In this document: one piece after another, positions 1 to 9,393 of the stretch
Layout: each line of letters opens with the position of its first letter
How positions within the stretch are numbered: position 1 is the first letter of the stretch
Assembly: GCF_000808015.1 (NCBI RefSeq)
Contig: NZ_JWHR01000038.1
Coordinates: forward strand, 44,066-108,065
DNA from: Terrisporobacter othiniensis
GTDB lineage: Bacteria > Bacillota > Clostridia > Peptostreptococcales > Peptostreptococcaceae
Length of the DNA stretch: 64,000 bases
Reading direction: 5' to 3'
Translations under genes and position numbers: made by a program
Notes under the pieces: model-generated
The model's input: only the letters and a program-made list of their open reading frames with translations
Told to the model about the DNA's origin: nothing
Databases searched by the model: none

Positions 1-162
1 TTAATTTGAACTTATAAAAATTAAAAAAATGTTTAATAATATAACTATCGGTAAAGTTATAAATAATTTATCGGGGTAAAGTAATTAAAAATATAATATG
101 AATAAGAAGCAATGTATTAAACTAGAATAAGTTTCCTTGAATTATTTGGAAGGGGTGATACA
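1..162. other. Intergenic lead-in to ytxC
   Basis: No gene is seen. A short inverted repeat (ATAACT at 41-46, AGTTAT at 55-60) is present without a U-tract. A TATAAT lies at 92-97, but no good -35 box pairs with it. The ytxC ribosome-binding site (AAGGGGTG) ends the stretch. Confidence 0.4.
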
Positions 163-957
163 ATGACAGATAAAAAAATGCAAATAAGTTTTTTACCCCA
201 GGATATAGAGCTAATAAGAGGTTTTTTACATGGAAAGGATTACTCTAATATAATAAGTTATGATAAGACTTTAGATAGTATATATGTAGATATGTATGAA
301 ATAAAAGATTGTGATACACTTTGCTCTGGTATTGCTGATTTAATGATAGGTTTAATAAAAGAAAGAAATCTAAAAGATTACATATGGAAGACTTACACTA
401 ATATAAATGAAGAGGATAAAAAAAGTGTATATATAGAAGCTGTAAGTCTATTTGATAAAAAAGAAGATTTTATAAAAGAAACTATATATAGTAAAGTAAG
501 TGAATTTATTATAGAAAATAATGGCTTAAATTTAGAGGGATTCTTAAAATTTAGAATGAAAGATTTTATTAGTTATATTTCTATACTAAGTGATATTGCA
601 TTAGAAGAGCATCTTATTAAGAGAGATAAAAAGGAATTTCTAGATTCATTAAAATATTTTATCGATATACAAGAAGAAAAAATGGGATTATTGCGAATAA
701 CAATAATGAAAGATGGTCGTTTTATATTAAGTGATGAAAATGGAAATGAAATTGAAAATCTTAATAATGAAGAAATTATTAGTCTTGCTCTTGAAGAAGA
801 TTTAAATAATGAGGATATTCTAATAAGTGCAATAATGACATTATGTCCTAAAAAAATAGAAATACTTGATAATTCAAATAATAAAAAGTCAAAAGATATT
901 ATAGAAATTGTTAATTTATTATTTGAAGGAAAGGTAACGGTAATATATAGTAATTAA
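163..957 (+). CDS. ytxC: Putative sporulation protein YtxC
   Basis: This 264-residue protein resembles the YtxC family, found in endospore formers and of unknown biochemical role. It is acidic and helix-rich, with no signal peptide or membrane segment, so it should be cytosolic. The identification rests on overall sequence character and on its place just upstream of thrS, an arrangement also seen in Bacillus. A GGAAGGGGTG ribosome-binding site sits just before the ATG. It is separated from thrS by a new promoter and T-box, so the two need not be co-expressed. Function beyond a sporulation association is not known. Confidence 0.75.
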   Translation: MTDKKMQISFLPQDIELIRGFLHGKDYSNIISYDKTLDSIYVDMYEIKDCDTLCSGIADLMIGLIKERNLKDYIWKTYTNINEEDKKSVYIEAVSLFDKKEDFIKETIYSKVSEFIIENNGLNLEGFLKFRMKDFISYISILSDIALEEHLIKRDKKEFLDSLKYFIDIQEEKMGLLRITIMKDGRFILSDENGNEIENLNNEEIISLALEEDLNNEDILISAIMTLCPKKIEILDNSNNKKSKDIIEIVNLLFEGKVTVIYSN

Positions 958-976
958 TTATTATATTATATTATGG

Positions 977-1005
977 TTGAATGATAAATATCTATCTGAT
1001 ATAAT
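977..1005 (+). promoter_or_regulatory. Promoter of the thrS T-box transcript
   Basis: TTGAAT at 977-982 and TATAAT at 1000-1005 are separated by 17 bp. A TGA immediately before the -10 makes it an extended -10. Transcription should start near 1012, just ahead of the T-box stem I. Confidence 0.7.
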
Positions 1006-1011
1006 TAAAAT

Positions 1012-1268
1012 TAATTAAAAATAGTGCAATGAAGAGACTAAGTAGAATAGATTAATTATTTTACAGAGAAGATGAGCCTTGGCTGTGAGCTCGTCGAAAA
1101 TAATCCTATTTGAAAACTAACTTGGAGCAGAATTTAGTAGCATTTTGTATGTGAAAGTATTCGGTTGACTACCTTATAGTCATCAAGAGGATATATATTT
1201 ACTATATATCAACTTGGGTGGAACCACGACATATAACTCGTCCCAAATTTTATGGGATGAGTTTTTTT
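1012..1268 (+). promoter_or_regulatory. T-box leader, threonine-specific (specifier ACU)
   Basis: This is a tRNA-sensing leader upstream of thrS. The T-box sequence (TGGGTGGAACCACGAC) is at 1215-1230. The candidate specifier ACT at 1116-1118, followed by A, sits in GAAA-ACT-A, which aligns base for base with the specifier region of the pheS leader in this window. The UGGA bulge predicts a tRNA ending UCCA. Uncharged tRNA-Thr would stabilise the antiterminator and allow thrS expression. Confidence 0.92.
1235..1268 (+). terminator. T-box attenuator terminator before thrS
   Basis: The stem arms are 1235-1245 and 1253-1263, followed by a run of seven T. The hairpin is mutually exclusive with the T-box antiterminator. 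Confidence 0.9.
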
Positions 1269-1303
1269 ATTGTAATAATATAAATTTTATAGGAGGCATA
1301 ATT

Positions 1304-3223
1304 ATGATTAAAGTTACATTAAAAGACGGATCAGTAAAGGAATTTGAAAATGAGCTTTCTGTCTTAGAAATTGCAAAATCAATAAGTGAAGGTTTAGCAA
1401 GAGCAGTTGTTGCAGCGTCTGTTAATGAGGAGGTAGTAGGTCTTGACTATGTGGTTAAAGAAGACTGTACATTAAACTTATTCAAATTTGATGATATAGA
1501 AGGAAAAGATGTTTTTAGACATACTTCTGCACATATGTTAGCGCAAGCTATAAAAAGATTGTATCCAGAAGCTAAATTTGCTATAGGACCAAGTATAGAA
1601 AATGGTTTCTACTATGATATAGATTTAGAACAAAGATTAACTATGGATGATCTTGCAAAGCTTGAAGCTGAAATGAAGAAAATAGCTAAAGAAGATCAAA
1701 AACTTGAAAGATTTGAATTATCAAAAGAAGAAGCTTTAGCTTGGGCAAAAGAAAATGGTGAAATATACAAAGAAGAATTAATAAATGATCTACCAGAAGG
1801 TGAAATAATATCATTCTACAAACAAGGTGATTTCACTGATTTATGTAGAGGACCACACTTATTATCTACTAAAAAAGTAAAAGCTGTTAAATTACTTAGT
1901 GTAGCAGGTGCTTACTGGCGTGGAGATGAAAAAAATAAAATGCTTCAAAGAATTTATGGTATATCTTTTGAAAAGAATAAAGATTTAGAAGAATACCTAC
2001 ATTTATTAGAAGAAGCTAAGAAAAGAGATCATAGAAAATTAGGTAAAGAATTAGATTTATTTTTTATACCAGAAGAAGGACCTGGATTCCCTCTATTCTT
2101 ACCAAAAGGTATGGAATTAAAAAATGCTTTATTAAAATATTGGAGAGAAATACATAGACAAGATGGATATGTGGAAATAGAAACTCCTATTATATTAAAT
2201 AGACACTTATGGGAGACTTCAGGGCACTGGTACCACTATAAAGAAAATATGTACACAGTTCAAATAGATGAACAAGATTTTGCTATAAAACCAATGAACT
2301 GTCCAGGCGGTATGTTATTCTATCAAGCAAAACCACATTCTTATAGAGATTTCCCTATGAGAGTTGCTGAACTTGGTAGAGTTCATAGACATGAGTTATC
2401 AGGAGCTTTACATGGTCTTATGAGAGTTAGAGCTTTCACTCAAGATGATGCACATATATTCATGTTACCAGAACAAATAAAAGATGAAATAAAAGGTGTT
2501 GTAAAACTAATAGACAGTGTATATAAAACATTTGGATTTGAATATCACTTAGAATTATCTACTAGACCAGAAGATTCTATGGGTACTGATGAAGAGTGGG
2601 AAACTGCTGAAAATGGTTTAAGAGAAGCTTTAGAAGAATTAAACTTACCTTATGTACTAAATGAAGGTGATGGAGCATTCTATGGACCAAAAATCGACTT
2701 CCACTTAAAAGATTGTTTAGGAAGAACATGGCAATGTGGTACTATTCAATTAGATATGCAATTACCTCAAAGGTTTGATATATCATACGTTGGACAAGAC
2801 GGAGAAAAACATAGACCTGTTATGATACACAGAGTTGCTCTTGGAAGTATAGAAAGATTTATAGGAATATTAATAGAGCAATATGCTGGTAAATTCCCTG
2901 TATGGTTAGCTCCAACTCAAGTTAAAATATTACCTATATCAGACAAATACATGGATTATGCAAATGAAGTTAAAAAAGCTTTATTTGATGCAGGTGTAAG
3001 AGTTGAAATGGATGATAGAGCAGAAAAGATAGGATTCAAAATAAGAGAAGCACAACTTCAAAAAGTACCTTACATGTTAGTTGTAGGTGAAAAAGAAGCT
3101 GCAGAAAACCAAGTTGCTGTAAGATCAAGAGATAAAGGTGAAATGGGAAGTATGAGCTTAAATGATTTTGTATCAATGGTAGTAAAAGAAGACGAAGAAA
3201 GAGTTAATATAGTTCAAGAATAA
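1304..3223 (+). CDS. thrS: Threonyl-tRNA synthetase
   Basis: Charges tRNA-Thr in the cytosol. The 639-residue protein has the full bacterial layout: TGS domain (about 1-61), second additional or editing domain (HTSAH at 73-77, CRGPH at 181-185), class II catalytic core with the zinc cysteine in MNCPGG (Cys333) and the motif 2 region RVHRHE, then the C-terminal anticodon-binding domain. The start is placed at ATG 1304 because AGGAGG lies at 1291-1296, 7 nt upstream; an in-frame upstream extension would run through the T-box and is not real. Expression is controlled by the upstream threonine T-box. Confidence 0.98.
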   Translation: MIKVTLKDGSVKEFENELSVLEIAKSISEGLARAVVAASVNEEVVGLDYVVKEDCTLNLFKFDDIEGKDVFRHTSAHMLAQAIKRLYPEAKFAIGPSIENGFYYDIDLEQRLTMDDLAKLEAEMKKIAKEDQKLERFELSKEEALAWAKENGEIYKEELINDLPEGEIISFYKQGDFTDLCRGPHLLSTKKVKAVKLLSVAGAYWRGDEKNKMLQRIYGISFEKNKDLEEYLHLLEEAKKRDHRKLGKELDLFFIPEEGPGFPLFLPKGMELKNALLKYWREIHRQDGYVEIETPIILNRHLWETSGHWYHYKENMYTVQIDEQDFAIKPMNCPGGMLFYQAKPHSYRDFPMRVAELGRVHRHELSGALHGLMRVRAFTQDDAHIFMLPEQIKDEIKGVVKLIDSVYKTFGFEYHLELSTRPEDSMGTDEEWETAENGLREALEELNLPYVLNEGDGAFYGPKIDFHLKDCLGRTWQCGTIQLDMQLPQRFDISYVGQDGEKHRPVMIHRVALGSIERFIGILIEQYAGKFPVWLAPTQVKILPISDKYMDYANEVKKALFDAGVRVEMDDRAEKIGFKIREAQLQKVPYMLVVGEKEAAENQVAVRSRDKGEMGSMSLNDFVSMVVKEDEERVNIVQE

Positions 3224-3243
3224 TTCATAAAATTATAGATGAA

Positions 3244-3278
3244 AATAACCTAGGATTTAAATCCTAGGTTATTTTTTT
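3244..3278. terminator. Bidirectional terminator between thrS and the ftsH-like gene
   Basis: A perfect 15-bp palindromic hairpin (3244-3258 with 3259-3273) is followed by a T-run on the plus strand and preceded by A residues, so it can serve thrS and the convergent minus-strand gene. Confidence 0.88.
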
Positions 3279-4677
3279 AACAAGGCTCTTTTTGGATTAA
3301 TGACTGTAATTCTTCTAAAGTCATAGTTTCTTTATCATGTAGATAATTAGCAACTATGTGTAAATCATTGATATTTTCTTTCATTAGTTTTAGAGTTTCT
3401 TTGTAACAATCTGAAACGATTGCATTAGCTTCTTTCTGTACTTGCTGTGACATAAAAGATTTTGAATTACCTTCTATTGTCATAAATCCTAATTTACTCA
3501 TACCATATTCGCAAACCATTTGATCTGCAATGTCAGTAACTTTCTTTAAGTCATCTTTAGCGCCAGTAGAAAGGTGGTTGAATATGATTTCTTCTGCAGC
3601 TTTTCCAGCCAGTAATATTTTTATTTTGCCTATTAACTCTTCTTTTGTATAAATGTATCTATCTTCATCAGGAAGTTGAAGCACATATCCTAAGGCTTCG
3701 CCACGAGGAACAATAGATATTTTCTGTATAGGACAAATATTTATAATATTACTTACTATTGCATGGCCAGCTTCATGGTAAGATACGATTTTCTTTTCTT
3801 TTGCTATTAAGACTGAATTTTTTTGTTCTATACCAGCAATTACTCTTTCTAGAGCTTTATCAAAGTGATATGAAGTAATTTCACTGCTATTGTCTCTTAC
3901 TGCAAATATGGCAGCTTCATTAGCGATGTTTGCTAAATGAGCACCATTAAAACCATGAGTTTTACGAGCTAATAATTTTAAGTCAACTTCTTTATGCAAT
4001 GGCTTGTTATTTGTATGAACTTTTAAGATTTCATATCTACTATTATAGTTAGGTGAATTAATACGTATATGTCTGTCGAATCGTCCAGGTCTTAATAAAG
4101 CTTCATCTAATAAATCTAGTCGATTTGTTGCACCAACTATTATGATATTATCATCTTTATTAAATCCATCCATTTCTACAAGTAGTTGATTTAATGTTTG
4201 ATCTTTTTCGTTATTGCTTTCTGAGTGTCTTCTAGCGCCTATGGCATCAATTTCATCGATAAATATGATGCTAGGAGCTTCTTTTCTAGCTTTTTCAAAG
4301 AGAGTTCGAACTCTTTTAGCCCCTACTCCAACATATTTTTCAACGAACTCAGATCCAGTTACATTAAAGAATGATGAATCTGTTTCTCCAGCAACAGCGG
4401 ATGCTAGTAGGGTTTTTCCTGTACCAGGAGGACCATAAAATAGTATTCCTTTTGGGATTTTTGCACCCATTTTTATGTATTTGTCGGGAGACTTCATAAA
4501 GTCAACTACTTCAAATAGCTCTTCTTTTACTTCATCAAGTCCTGCCACATCTCTAAATGTCGTTTTGGGTTTACTGCTATTATGATCCTCAGTGCAGTTT
4601 TCTTTTTCCAGTTTTGTCTGAGCAAATACAGGAACTGGATTGTTAATTTTTTTCAAAAAGTTATTTATAATATTCAT
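3277..4677 (-). CDS. FtsH-like AAA+ zinc protease lacking membrane anchors
   Basis: An ATP-dependent M41-family protease of 466 residues. The AAA+ module has Walker A GPPGTGKT (82-89), Walker B IFIDEID (138-144) and the second region of homology ending RPGRFDR (about 196-202). The protease domain has HEAGH (301-305) and a probable third zinc ligand at Asp376, so it should be active. Canonical FtsH proteins are about 600 residues with two N-terminal membrane segments; here only about 40 polar residues precede the AAA+ module, with no hydrophobic helix. The pore-loop aromatic is Tyr (KYVG) rather than the usual Phe. It is a single gene with its own start (AGAGGTG upstream). It is probably a soluble second FtsH paralogue; substrates are unknown. 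Confidence 0.88.
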   Translation of the reverse strand: MNIINNFLKKINNPVPVFAQTKLEKENCTEDHNSSKPKTTFRDVAGLDEVKEELFEVVDFMKSPDKYIKMGAKIPKGILFYGPPGTGKTLLASAVAGETDSSFFNVTGSEFVEKYVGVGAKRVRTLFEKARKEAPSIIFIDEIDAIGARRHSESNNEKDQTLNQLLVEMDGFNKDDNIIIVGATNRLDLLDEALLRPGRFDRHIRINSPNYNSRYEILKVHTNNKPLHKEVDLKLLARKTHGFNGAHLANIANEAAIFAVRDNSSEITSYHFDKALERVIAGIEQKNSVLIAKEKKIVSYHEAGHAIVSNIINICPIQKISIVPRGEALGYVLQLPDEDRYIYTKEELIGKIKILLAGKAAEEIIFNHLSTGAKDDLKKVTDIADQMVCEYGMSKLGFMTIEGNSKSFMSQQVQKEANAIVSDCYKETLKLMKENINDLHIVANYLHDKETMTLEELQSLIQKEPC

Positions 4678-4855
4678 TGTTAAGCACCTCTGATGGATAT
4701 AATTATTACTTACTTTATATTTTCCAAAGTTGTAAAAATTTATTAGGAAAATTAAAAAAATAAACTTTTACATTAAAGAGTATTGTCATAAAAGGCAGCT
4801 TAAAAACAGAAAAACTATAATTTTAAAAAATAGAAAATATTTTATAGAAAAGTAG

Positions 4856-4884
4856 TTGACAAATAGCTCGAATGAGCGTATATT
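4856..4884 (+). promoter_or_regulatory. Promoter of the infC operon
   Basis: TTGACA at 4856-4861 and TATATT at 4879-4884, 17-bp spacing. Predicted start near 4891, giving a leader of about 200 nt before infC. Confidence 0.8.
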
Positions 4885-4890
4885 ATATGG

Positions 4891-5060
4891 AGTAGCAATT
4901 GTGACTACAAAAAATAATTAGTAAAACAAGAAGAAGTCCGTTTCTCGCCTTACGCCACGGGTTAGTAAGGTTAATATAAGTTTAGTTTATGTGTATTCAC
5001 AAACTAAGTGCAATTTTGACTTATATAGCGGATGATATTCAATCATTCGCTTTTTATTTT
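4891..5060 (+). promoter_or_regulatory. Structured leader with attenuator upstream of infC-rpmI-rplT
   Basis: The long untranslated leader contains several hairpins (for example CCTTAC pairing with GTAAGG, and TTAGTTT pairing with AAACTAA). It ends in a terminator hairpin (5027-5036 with 5042-5051) and a T-rich tail. In Firmicutes this operon is autoregulated by ribosomal protein L20 binding its leader; the placement and terminator fit that, but I cannot confirm a match to the L20-leader consensus by eye. Confidence 0.7.
5027..5060 (+). terminator. Attenuator terminator of the infC leader
   Basis: A ten-bp stem (AGCGGATGAT pairing with ATCATTCGCT), 5-nt loop, then TTTTTATTTT. It lies 29 nt before the infC start codon, inside the operon leader, so it implies regulated readthrough. 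Confidence 0.82.
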
Positions 5061-5088
5061 ATATAAAATAATTTGGAGGTGTCCTACC

Positions 5089-5598
5089 ATTAGTAAAGAA
5101 TTAACATTGAATGACCAAATAAGAGATAAGGAATTAAGAATTCTATCTGAAACAGGAGAGCAATTAGGTATAATGTCTTCTAAAGAAGCTCTAGCTATAG
5201 CGGCTAGTAAGAATTTAGATTTAGTAAAGATTTCACCAAATGCTAAGCCACCTGTTTGTAAAATAATGGACTATGGGAAGTACAAATACGAGCAATCTAG
5301 AAAAGAAAAAGAAGCTAGAAAAAATCAAAAGACAATAACAGTTAAAGAAATAAGACTTAGACCAGGTATTGAGGCTAATGATTTAAATACAAAAGCAAAT
5401 AATGCTATTAAATTCCTTAAAAAAGGAGACAAAGTTAAAGTTGAACTTCGTTTTAGAGGAAGAGAACTAGGACATAAAGATATCGGTAAAGAAGTAATGA
5501 TTAAATTTATTGATATAGTTAAAGAGTTTGGAGAACCAACAAAGGCCCCTGCATTTGAAGGGAACAGCATGGTTGTAATTATAGATCCAAAAAAATAG
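5089..5598 (+). CDS. infC: Translation initiation factor IF-3 (AUU start)
   Basis: IF-3 binds the 30S subunit, keeps it apart from 50S and checks the start codon. The predicted protein is 169 residues, the normal length. The start is assigned to ATT at 5089: GGAGGTG at 5075-5081 is at proper spacing and the encoded N-terminus (SKELTLNDQIR) is that of IF-3. The only upstream in-frame ATG (5032) lies inside the attenuator hairpin and would add 19 unrelated residues. Non-canonical AUU starts on infC are known in other bacteria, where IF-3 discriminates against its own start. First gene of the infC-rpmI-rplT operon. Confidence 0.96.
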   Translation: MSKELTLNDQIRDKELRILSETGEQLGIMSSKEALAIAASKNLDLVKISPNAKPPVCKIMDYGKYKYEQSRKEKEARKNQKTITVKEIRLRPGIEANDLNTKANNAIKFLKKGDKVKVELRFRGRELGHKDIGKEVMIKFIDIVKEFGEPTKAPAFEGNSMVVIIDPKK

Positions 5599-5625
5599 AT
5601 GATTAACTGAGAGGAGGAATTTATC

Positions 5626-5820
5626 ATGCCAAAAATGAAAACTCATAGAGGAGCAGCTAAAAGATTCAAGAAAACTGGAAGCGGAAAATTAAAGAGAGCT
5701 AAGGCTTTCAAAAGTCATATATTAACAAAAAAATCACCTAAGACTAAAATGAACTTAAGACAATCTGCTATAGTTAGCAAAGGTGATGCTGAAAGAATAG
5801 CACAATTATTACCATACTAA
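5626..5820 (+). CDS. rpmI: 50S ribosomal protein L35
   Basis: A basic 64-residue protein opening [15 protein letters not shown], the L35 signature. It assembles into the large ribosomal subunit. It lies 27 nt after infC with a GAGAGGAGG ribosome-binding site, in the conserved infC-rpmI-rplT order. Confidence 0.98.
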   Translation: MPKMKTHRGAAKRFKKTGSGKLKRAKAFKSHILTKKSPKTKMNLRQSAIVSKGDAERIAQLLPY

Positions 5821-5896
5821 GAAGTAATTGACTAAACTTAAGTAATAGAATCGAAAATAAAAGACAACACACATAAGAATAAAGGAGGTCATGAAC

Positions 5897-6253
5897 ATGG
5901 CAAGAGTAAAAAAAGCAATGAACGCTCGTAAGAAGCATAAAAAAGTGTTAAAACTTGCAAAAGGATTCAGAGGATCTAGAAGCAAATTATATAGACCAGC
6001 AAACAATTTCGTAATGAAAGCATTAAAAAATGCTTATATAGGTAGAAAGTTAAAGAAGAGAGACTTCAGAAAACTTTGGATACAAAGAATAAATGCAGCT
6101 GCTAGAATGAATGGAATATCTTATTCAAGACTAATGAATGGATTAAAATTAGCAGGTGTTGAAGTTAACAGAAAAATGTTATCTGAAATGGCAATAAATG
6201 ATCCACAAGGATTTGCTAAATTAGTAGAAGTTGCTAAAGCTAAATTAGCTTAA
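5897..6253 (+). CDS. rplT: 50S ribosomal protein L20
   Basis: A 118-residue, strongly basic protein beginning [16 protein letters not shown], typical of L20, which binds 23S rRNA early in 50S assembly and in Firmicutes also represses this operon through its leader. ATG 5897 is preferred to the in-frame ATG at 5891, because AAAGGAGG at 5881-5888 would be only 2 nt from the earlier codon. Last gene of the operon, followed by a strong terminator. Confidence 0.98.
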   Translation: MARVKKAMNARKKHKKVLKLAKGFRGSRSKLYRPANNFVMKALKNAYIGRKLKKRDFRKLWIQRINAAARMNGISYSRLMNGLKLAGVEVNRKMLSEMAINDPQGFAKLVEVAKAKLA

Positions 6254-6274
6254 TAACTTCATATAATAAGAATT

Positions 6275-6317
6275 AAAGCATCTATAAAAGACAATAGTCG
6301 TTTATGGATGCTTTTTT
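6275..6317 (+). terminator. Terminator after rplT
   Basis: A 14-bp stem (6275-6288 with 6301-6314), 12-nt loop and TTTTTT. Confidence 0.88.
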
Positions 6318-6474
6318 GTATAGATGCTATAAATTACTACAATAATAAGATAAAGAATTAAAAATAATTAACATATAATATCTATATTAATATAGTATAA
6401 TGTTGTTATTGAAGATTAACTATTTTATAATATTGTATAGCTTAAAATTATATATAAAGGAGGGGTAGACAGAA

Positions 6475-7851
6475 TTGAAAACCATGTTGAAAAAACTGCT
6501 TTTAAAAACAAATGCTATGAAGCCGGCGCAAGTAATGGTTATAGGATTTGGAGTAGTTATATTATTTGGTGGACTGATATTAAATTTACCCATAGCTACT
6601 AAAGATGGAGAAAGTGTTGGATTTTTAAATGCTTTGTTTACAGCAACTTCTGCTGTATGTGTCACAGGACTAGTTGTAGTAGATACAAGTACTTATTGGA
6701 ATGAATTTGGCCAATTTGTTATTATAACTTTGATTCAAATTGGTGGGTTAGGGTTCATGACGATGGCTACAATGTTCTCTTTATTAACAGGTAAGAAAAT
6801 AAATTTAAGAGAAAGATTATTAATACAAGAATCGCTGAATCAAAAGGATTTATCAGGTCTTGTAAAACTTACTAGATACATAATTATGATGACATTTGCC
6901 ATTGAAGGTATAGGTGCATTATTGTTATCTATGGTATTTATACCTGAATTAGGTTTACTTAAAGGGATATGGTATAGTATATTTCATGCTATATCAGCTT
7001 TTTGTAACGCAGGATTTGATTTAATGGGATCTATAACGGGCGAATACTCGTCTTTAATGTGTTTTGTTAGTAATACATTAATAAATTTTGTTATTTGTGG
7101 ATTAATTATACTTGGAGGAATAGGGTTCCCGGTTTTATTAGATGTAATAAATAATAAAAAATATTCAAAACTAAATGTACATTCAAAATTAGTTATAAAC
7201 ACAAGTGCAATACTTATTATTATAGGTTTTTTATTCATATTTATTGCTGAATTTGATAATGCAGGTAGTTTAGGTGGACTTAGTATGAAGGAAAAATTAT
7301 TATCCTCATTATTCCAATCAGTTACACTTAGAACGGCAGGATATACTACGATAGATTTAACTTTATTAAAAGAAAGTACACTTTTCCTAATGATAATTTT
7401 AATGCTTATAGGTGCATCGCCAGCATCTACAGGTGGAGGTCTTAAGACAACTACTGTTGCCACATTGTTTTTAACAGTAAAATCATTTATTTTAGGAAAA
7501 GAAGATATAGAAGTTTATCAAAGAAGAATAAGTAGTACAACTGTTAGAAAGTCATTAGGTATTTTCTTTATAGGGGTATTTATAGCACTATTTGGAACTT
7601 TAATACTTTCTATTGTGAATCCAGAATTTACATTACTAGAATGTAGTTTTGAAGTAATATCAGCATTCGCAACAGTAGGCCTAAGTATAGGTGGTACACC
7701 TTCGTTAACAGCTATTGGAAAAATCCTAATAATGATATTAATGTTCTTAGGTAGAGTAGGTTCTCTTACTATTTTCATTGCATTACTTTCTAGAAATAAT
7801 AGAATAAAATCTAAAATTAGATATGCAGAAGGAAAGATAATCGTAGGATAA
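6475..7851 (+). CDS. ktrB: Potassium uptake channel subunit KtrB (TrkH family)
   Basis: Membrane subunit of the Ktr-type potassium uptake system, 458 residues, with the four-fold M1-P-M2 repeat. Pore-loop signatures are visible in order: SAVCVTGLV, SAFCNAGFD, TLRTAGYTT and SAFATVGLS, each with the filter glycine. The start is a TTG at 6475, 9 nt from AAAGGAGGGG (6456-6465); the ATG at 6484 would be 18 nt away. The KtrA gating subunit is encoded 30 nt downstream, so the two form one operon. Confidence 0.94.
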   Translation: MKTMLKKLLLKTNAMKPAQVMVIGFGVVILFGGLILNLPIATKDGESVGFLNALFTATSAVCVTGLVVVDTSTYWNEFGQFVIITLIQIGGLGFMTMATMFSLLTGKKINLRERLLIQESLNQKDLSGLVKLTRYIIMMTFAIEGIGALLLSMVFIPELGLLKGIWYSIFHAISAFCNAGFDLMGSITGEYSSLMCFVSNTLINFVICGLIILGGIGFPVLLDVINNKKYSKLNVHSKLVINTSAILIIIGFLFIFIAEFDNAGSLGGLSMKEKLLSSLFQSVTLRTAGYTTIDLTLLKESTLFLMIILMLIGASPASTGGGLKTTTVATLFLTVKSFILGKEDIEVYQRRISSTTVRKSLGIFFIGVFIALFGTLILSIVNPEFTLLECSFEVISAFATVGLSIGGTPSLTAIGKILIMILMFLGRVGSLTIFIALLSRNNRIKSKIRYAEGKIIVG

Positions 7852-7881
7852 CAATTATAAGTTTGAAAGGATGAAAAGCAA

Positions 7882-8544
7882 ATGAAACAATATATAGTTA
7901 TAGGGTGTGGAAGATTTGGTTCATCTCTTGCCACAACCATGAATTTACTAGGTCATCAAGTAATGGCTATAGATAAAAGTGAAGAAATAATTCAAAATTT
8001 ATCAGATAAAGTTACTCATGTGGCAGCAGTAGATGTTACAGACGAATATGCTTTAAGATCTTTAGGATTAGGAAATTTTGATGTGGCAATAATAGCAATA
8101 GGATCTGACATAAGAGCATCTATAATGGCTACTCTTATAGCTAAAGAAATGGGTGTAGAGCAAGTAGTATGTAAGGCTAAGGATGAATTACAAGCAAAAG
8201 TTTTATATAAAATAGGCGCAGATAGAGTTGTATTCCCAGAAAGAGATATGGGTATAAGAGTAGCTCATAACTTAGTTTCAGATAATATATTGGATCATAT
8301 AGAATTAGATCCAGAGTACTCTATAATGGAAATTGTAACACCTAATAAATGGGTTGGTAAAACATTAGTGGAATTAGATTTAAGAGCTAAATATGAAATT
8401 ACTATTTTAGCAATTAAAAATGGAGATAAAATAAATGTTATTCCTTCACCAGAAGAACAGCTACAAGAAAATAGTATTTTAGTAGTAATAGGTAAAAATA
8501 GCAATATAAGCGCTATTGTTACAAAAGATAAAAATTCAAAATAG
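7882..8544 (+). CDS. ktrA: Potassium uptake regulatory subunit KtrA (RCK protein)
   Basis: A cytosolic gating ring subunit of 220 residues. The RCK_N Rossmann fold starts at once with VIGCGRFGSSLA, and the first acidic residue after beta-2 (AIDKSE) favours NAD(H) or adenine nucleotide binding. An RCK_C domain occupies roughly residues 135-215. It pairs with KtrB upstream. RCK_C domains of this family often bind cyclic di-AMP in Firmicutes; that is inference here. Confidence 0.94.
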   Translation: MKQYIVIGCGRFGSSLATTMNLLGHQVMAIDKSEEIIQNLSDKVTHVAAVDVTDEYALRSLGLGNFDVAIIAIGSDIRASIMATLIAKEMGVEQVVCKAKDELQAKVLYKIGADRVVFPERDMGIRVAHNLVSDNILDHIELDPEYSIMEIVTPNKWVGKTLVELDLRAKYEITILAIKNGDKINVIPSPEEQLQENSILVVIGKNSNISAIVTKDKNSK

Positions 8545-8555
8545 GAGAACATAAA

Positions 8556-9353
8556 ATGCCTATAAACATAAGTAGTAAAGATAATGAAAAAGTTAAATAT
8601 ACCAAATCATTATTAAAAAGTAAAAATAGACAAAAAGAGTCAAAATATATAATAGAAGGTTATAGAATTTTAACTTTAGCAATAGAATGTAATACAGACT
8701 TAGATTATGTATTTATAAATGAAACTTTTGAAGAAAAAGAAGAGCATAAAAACTTTTTAAATATATTAGAAGATAATAATATAAAAGTGTTTAAAACTAC
8801 TAATAAAATATTTAAGGAATTAGTAGATACAGAGAATACACAAGGTATTTTGGGTGTAATTAGGTTTAAAGAGAAAAAAATTGAACATAATATTAATCAA
8901 GAAGATAAATTTGTGTTAATATTGGATAGAATACAAGACCCAGGTAATATGGGAACAATAATAAGAACAGCAGATGCAGCAGGTGTAGATGCTATAATTG
9001 CATTAAAAGGCTGTGTAGATATATATAATCCAAAAGTAATTAGATCAACTATGGGTTCCATTTTTGACATGAATATCATACACTGTACTCAAGAAGAATG
9101 TTTACAGGAGTTAAAATCTAATAACTTTAAAATAGTATCTAGTTATCTTAATACTGACAATTACTATCATGAAACAAAATATCATGATAGAACAGCTTTA
9201 GTAATAGGTAATGAAGCTAATGGAGTTAATAATGACTTGATAGAAGCATCAGATATATTAGTCAAAATACCTATTTATGGCAATGCTGAATCTTTAAATG
9301 CAGCTATATCTTCAGCTATATTAATGTACGAAATTAAAAAATATTTAAGCTAA
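8556..9353 (+). CDS. TrmH/SpoU-family RNA 2'-O-methyltransferase
   Basis: A 265-residue SPOUT methyltransferase. The N-terminal substrate-binding part (about 1-100) precedes the catalytic knot, with motif 1 DRIQDPGNMGTIIRTADAAG (about 127-146), the GNEANGV motif and SLNAAISSAI near the C-terminus. Members methylate ribose in rRNA or tRNA using S-adenosylmethionine; the exact nucleotide cannot be told from sequence. It starts 11 nt after ktrA and precedes pheST, the same neighbourhood as Bacillus ysgA. Confidence 0.92.
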   Translation: MPINISSKDNEKVKYTKSLLKSKNRQKESKYIIEGYRILTLAIECNTDLDYVFINETFEEKEEHKNFLNILEDNNIKVFKTTNKIFKELVDTENTQGILGVIRFKEKKIEHNINQEDKFVLILDRIQDPGNMGTIIRTADAAGVDAIIALKGCVDIYNPKVIRSTMGSIFDMNIIHCTQEECLQELKSNNFKIVSSYLNTDNYYHETKYHDRTALVIGNEANGVNNDLIEASDILVKIPIYGNAESLNAAISSAILMYEIKKYLS

Positions 9354-9357
9354 TATG

Positions 9358-9387
9358 TTGAAAATACAATATTATGTATGTTATAAT
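9358..9387 (+). promoter_or_regulatory. Promoter of the pheST T-box transcript
   Basis: TTGAAA at 9358-9363 and TATAAT at 9382-9387 (18-bp spacing), with an extended -10 TGT. Predicted start near 9394. Confidence 0.7.
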
Positions 9388-9393
9388 TGAACA

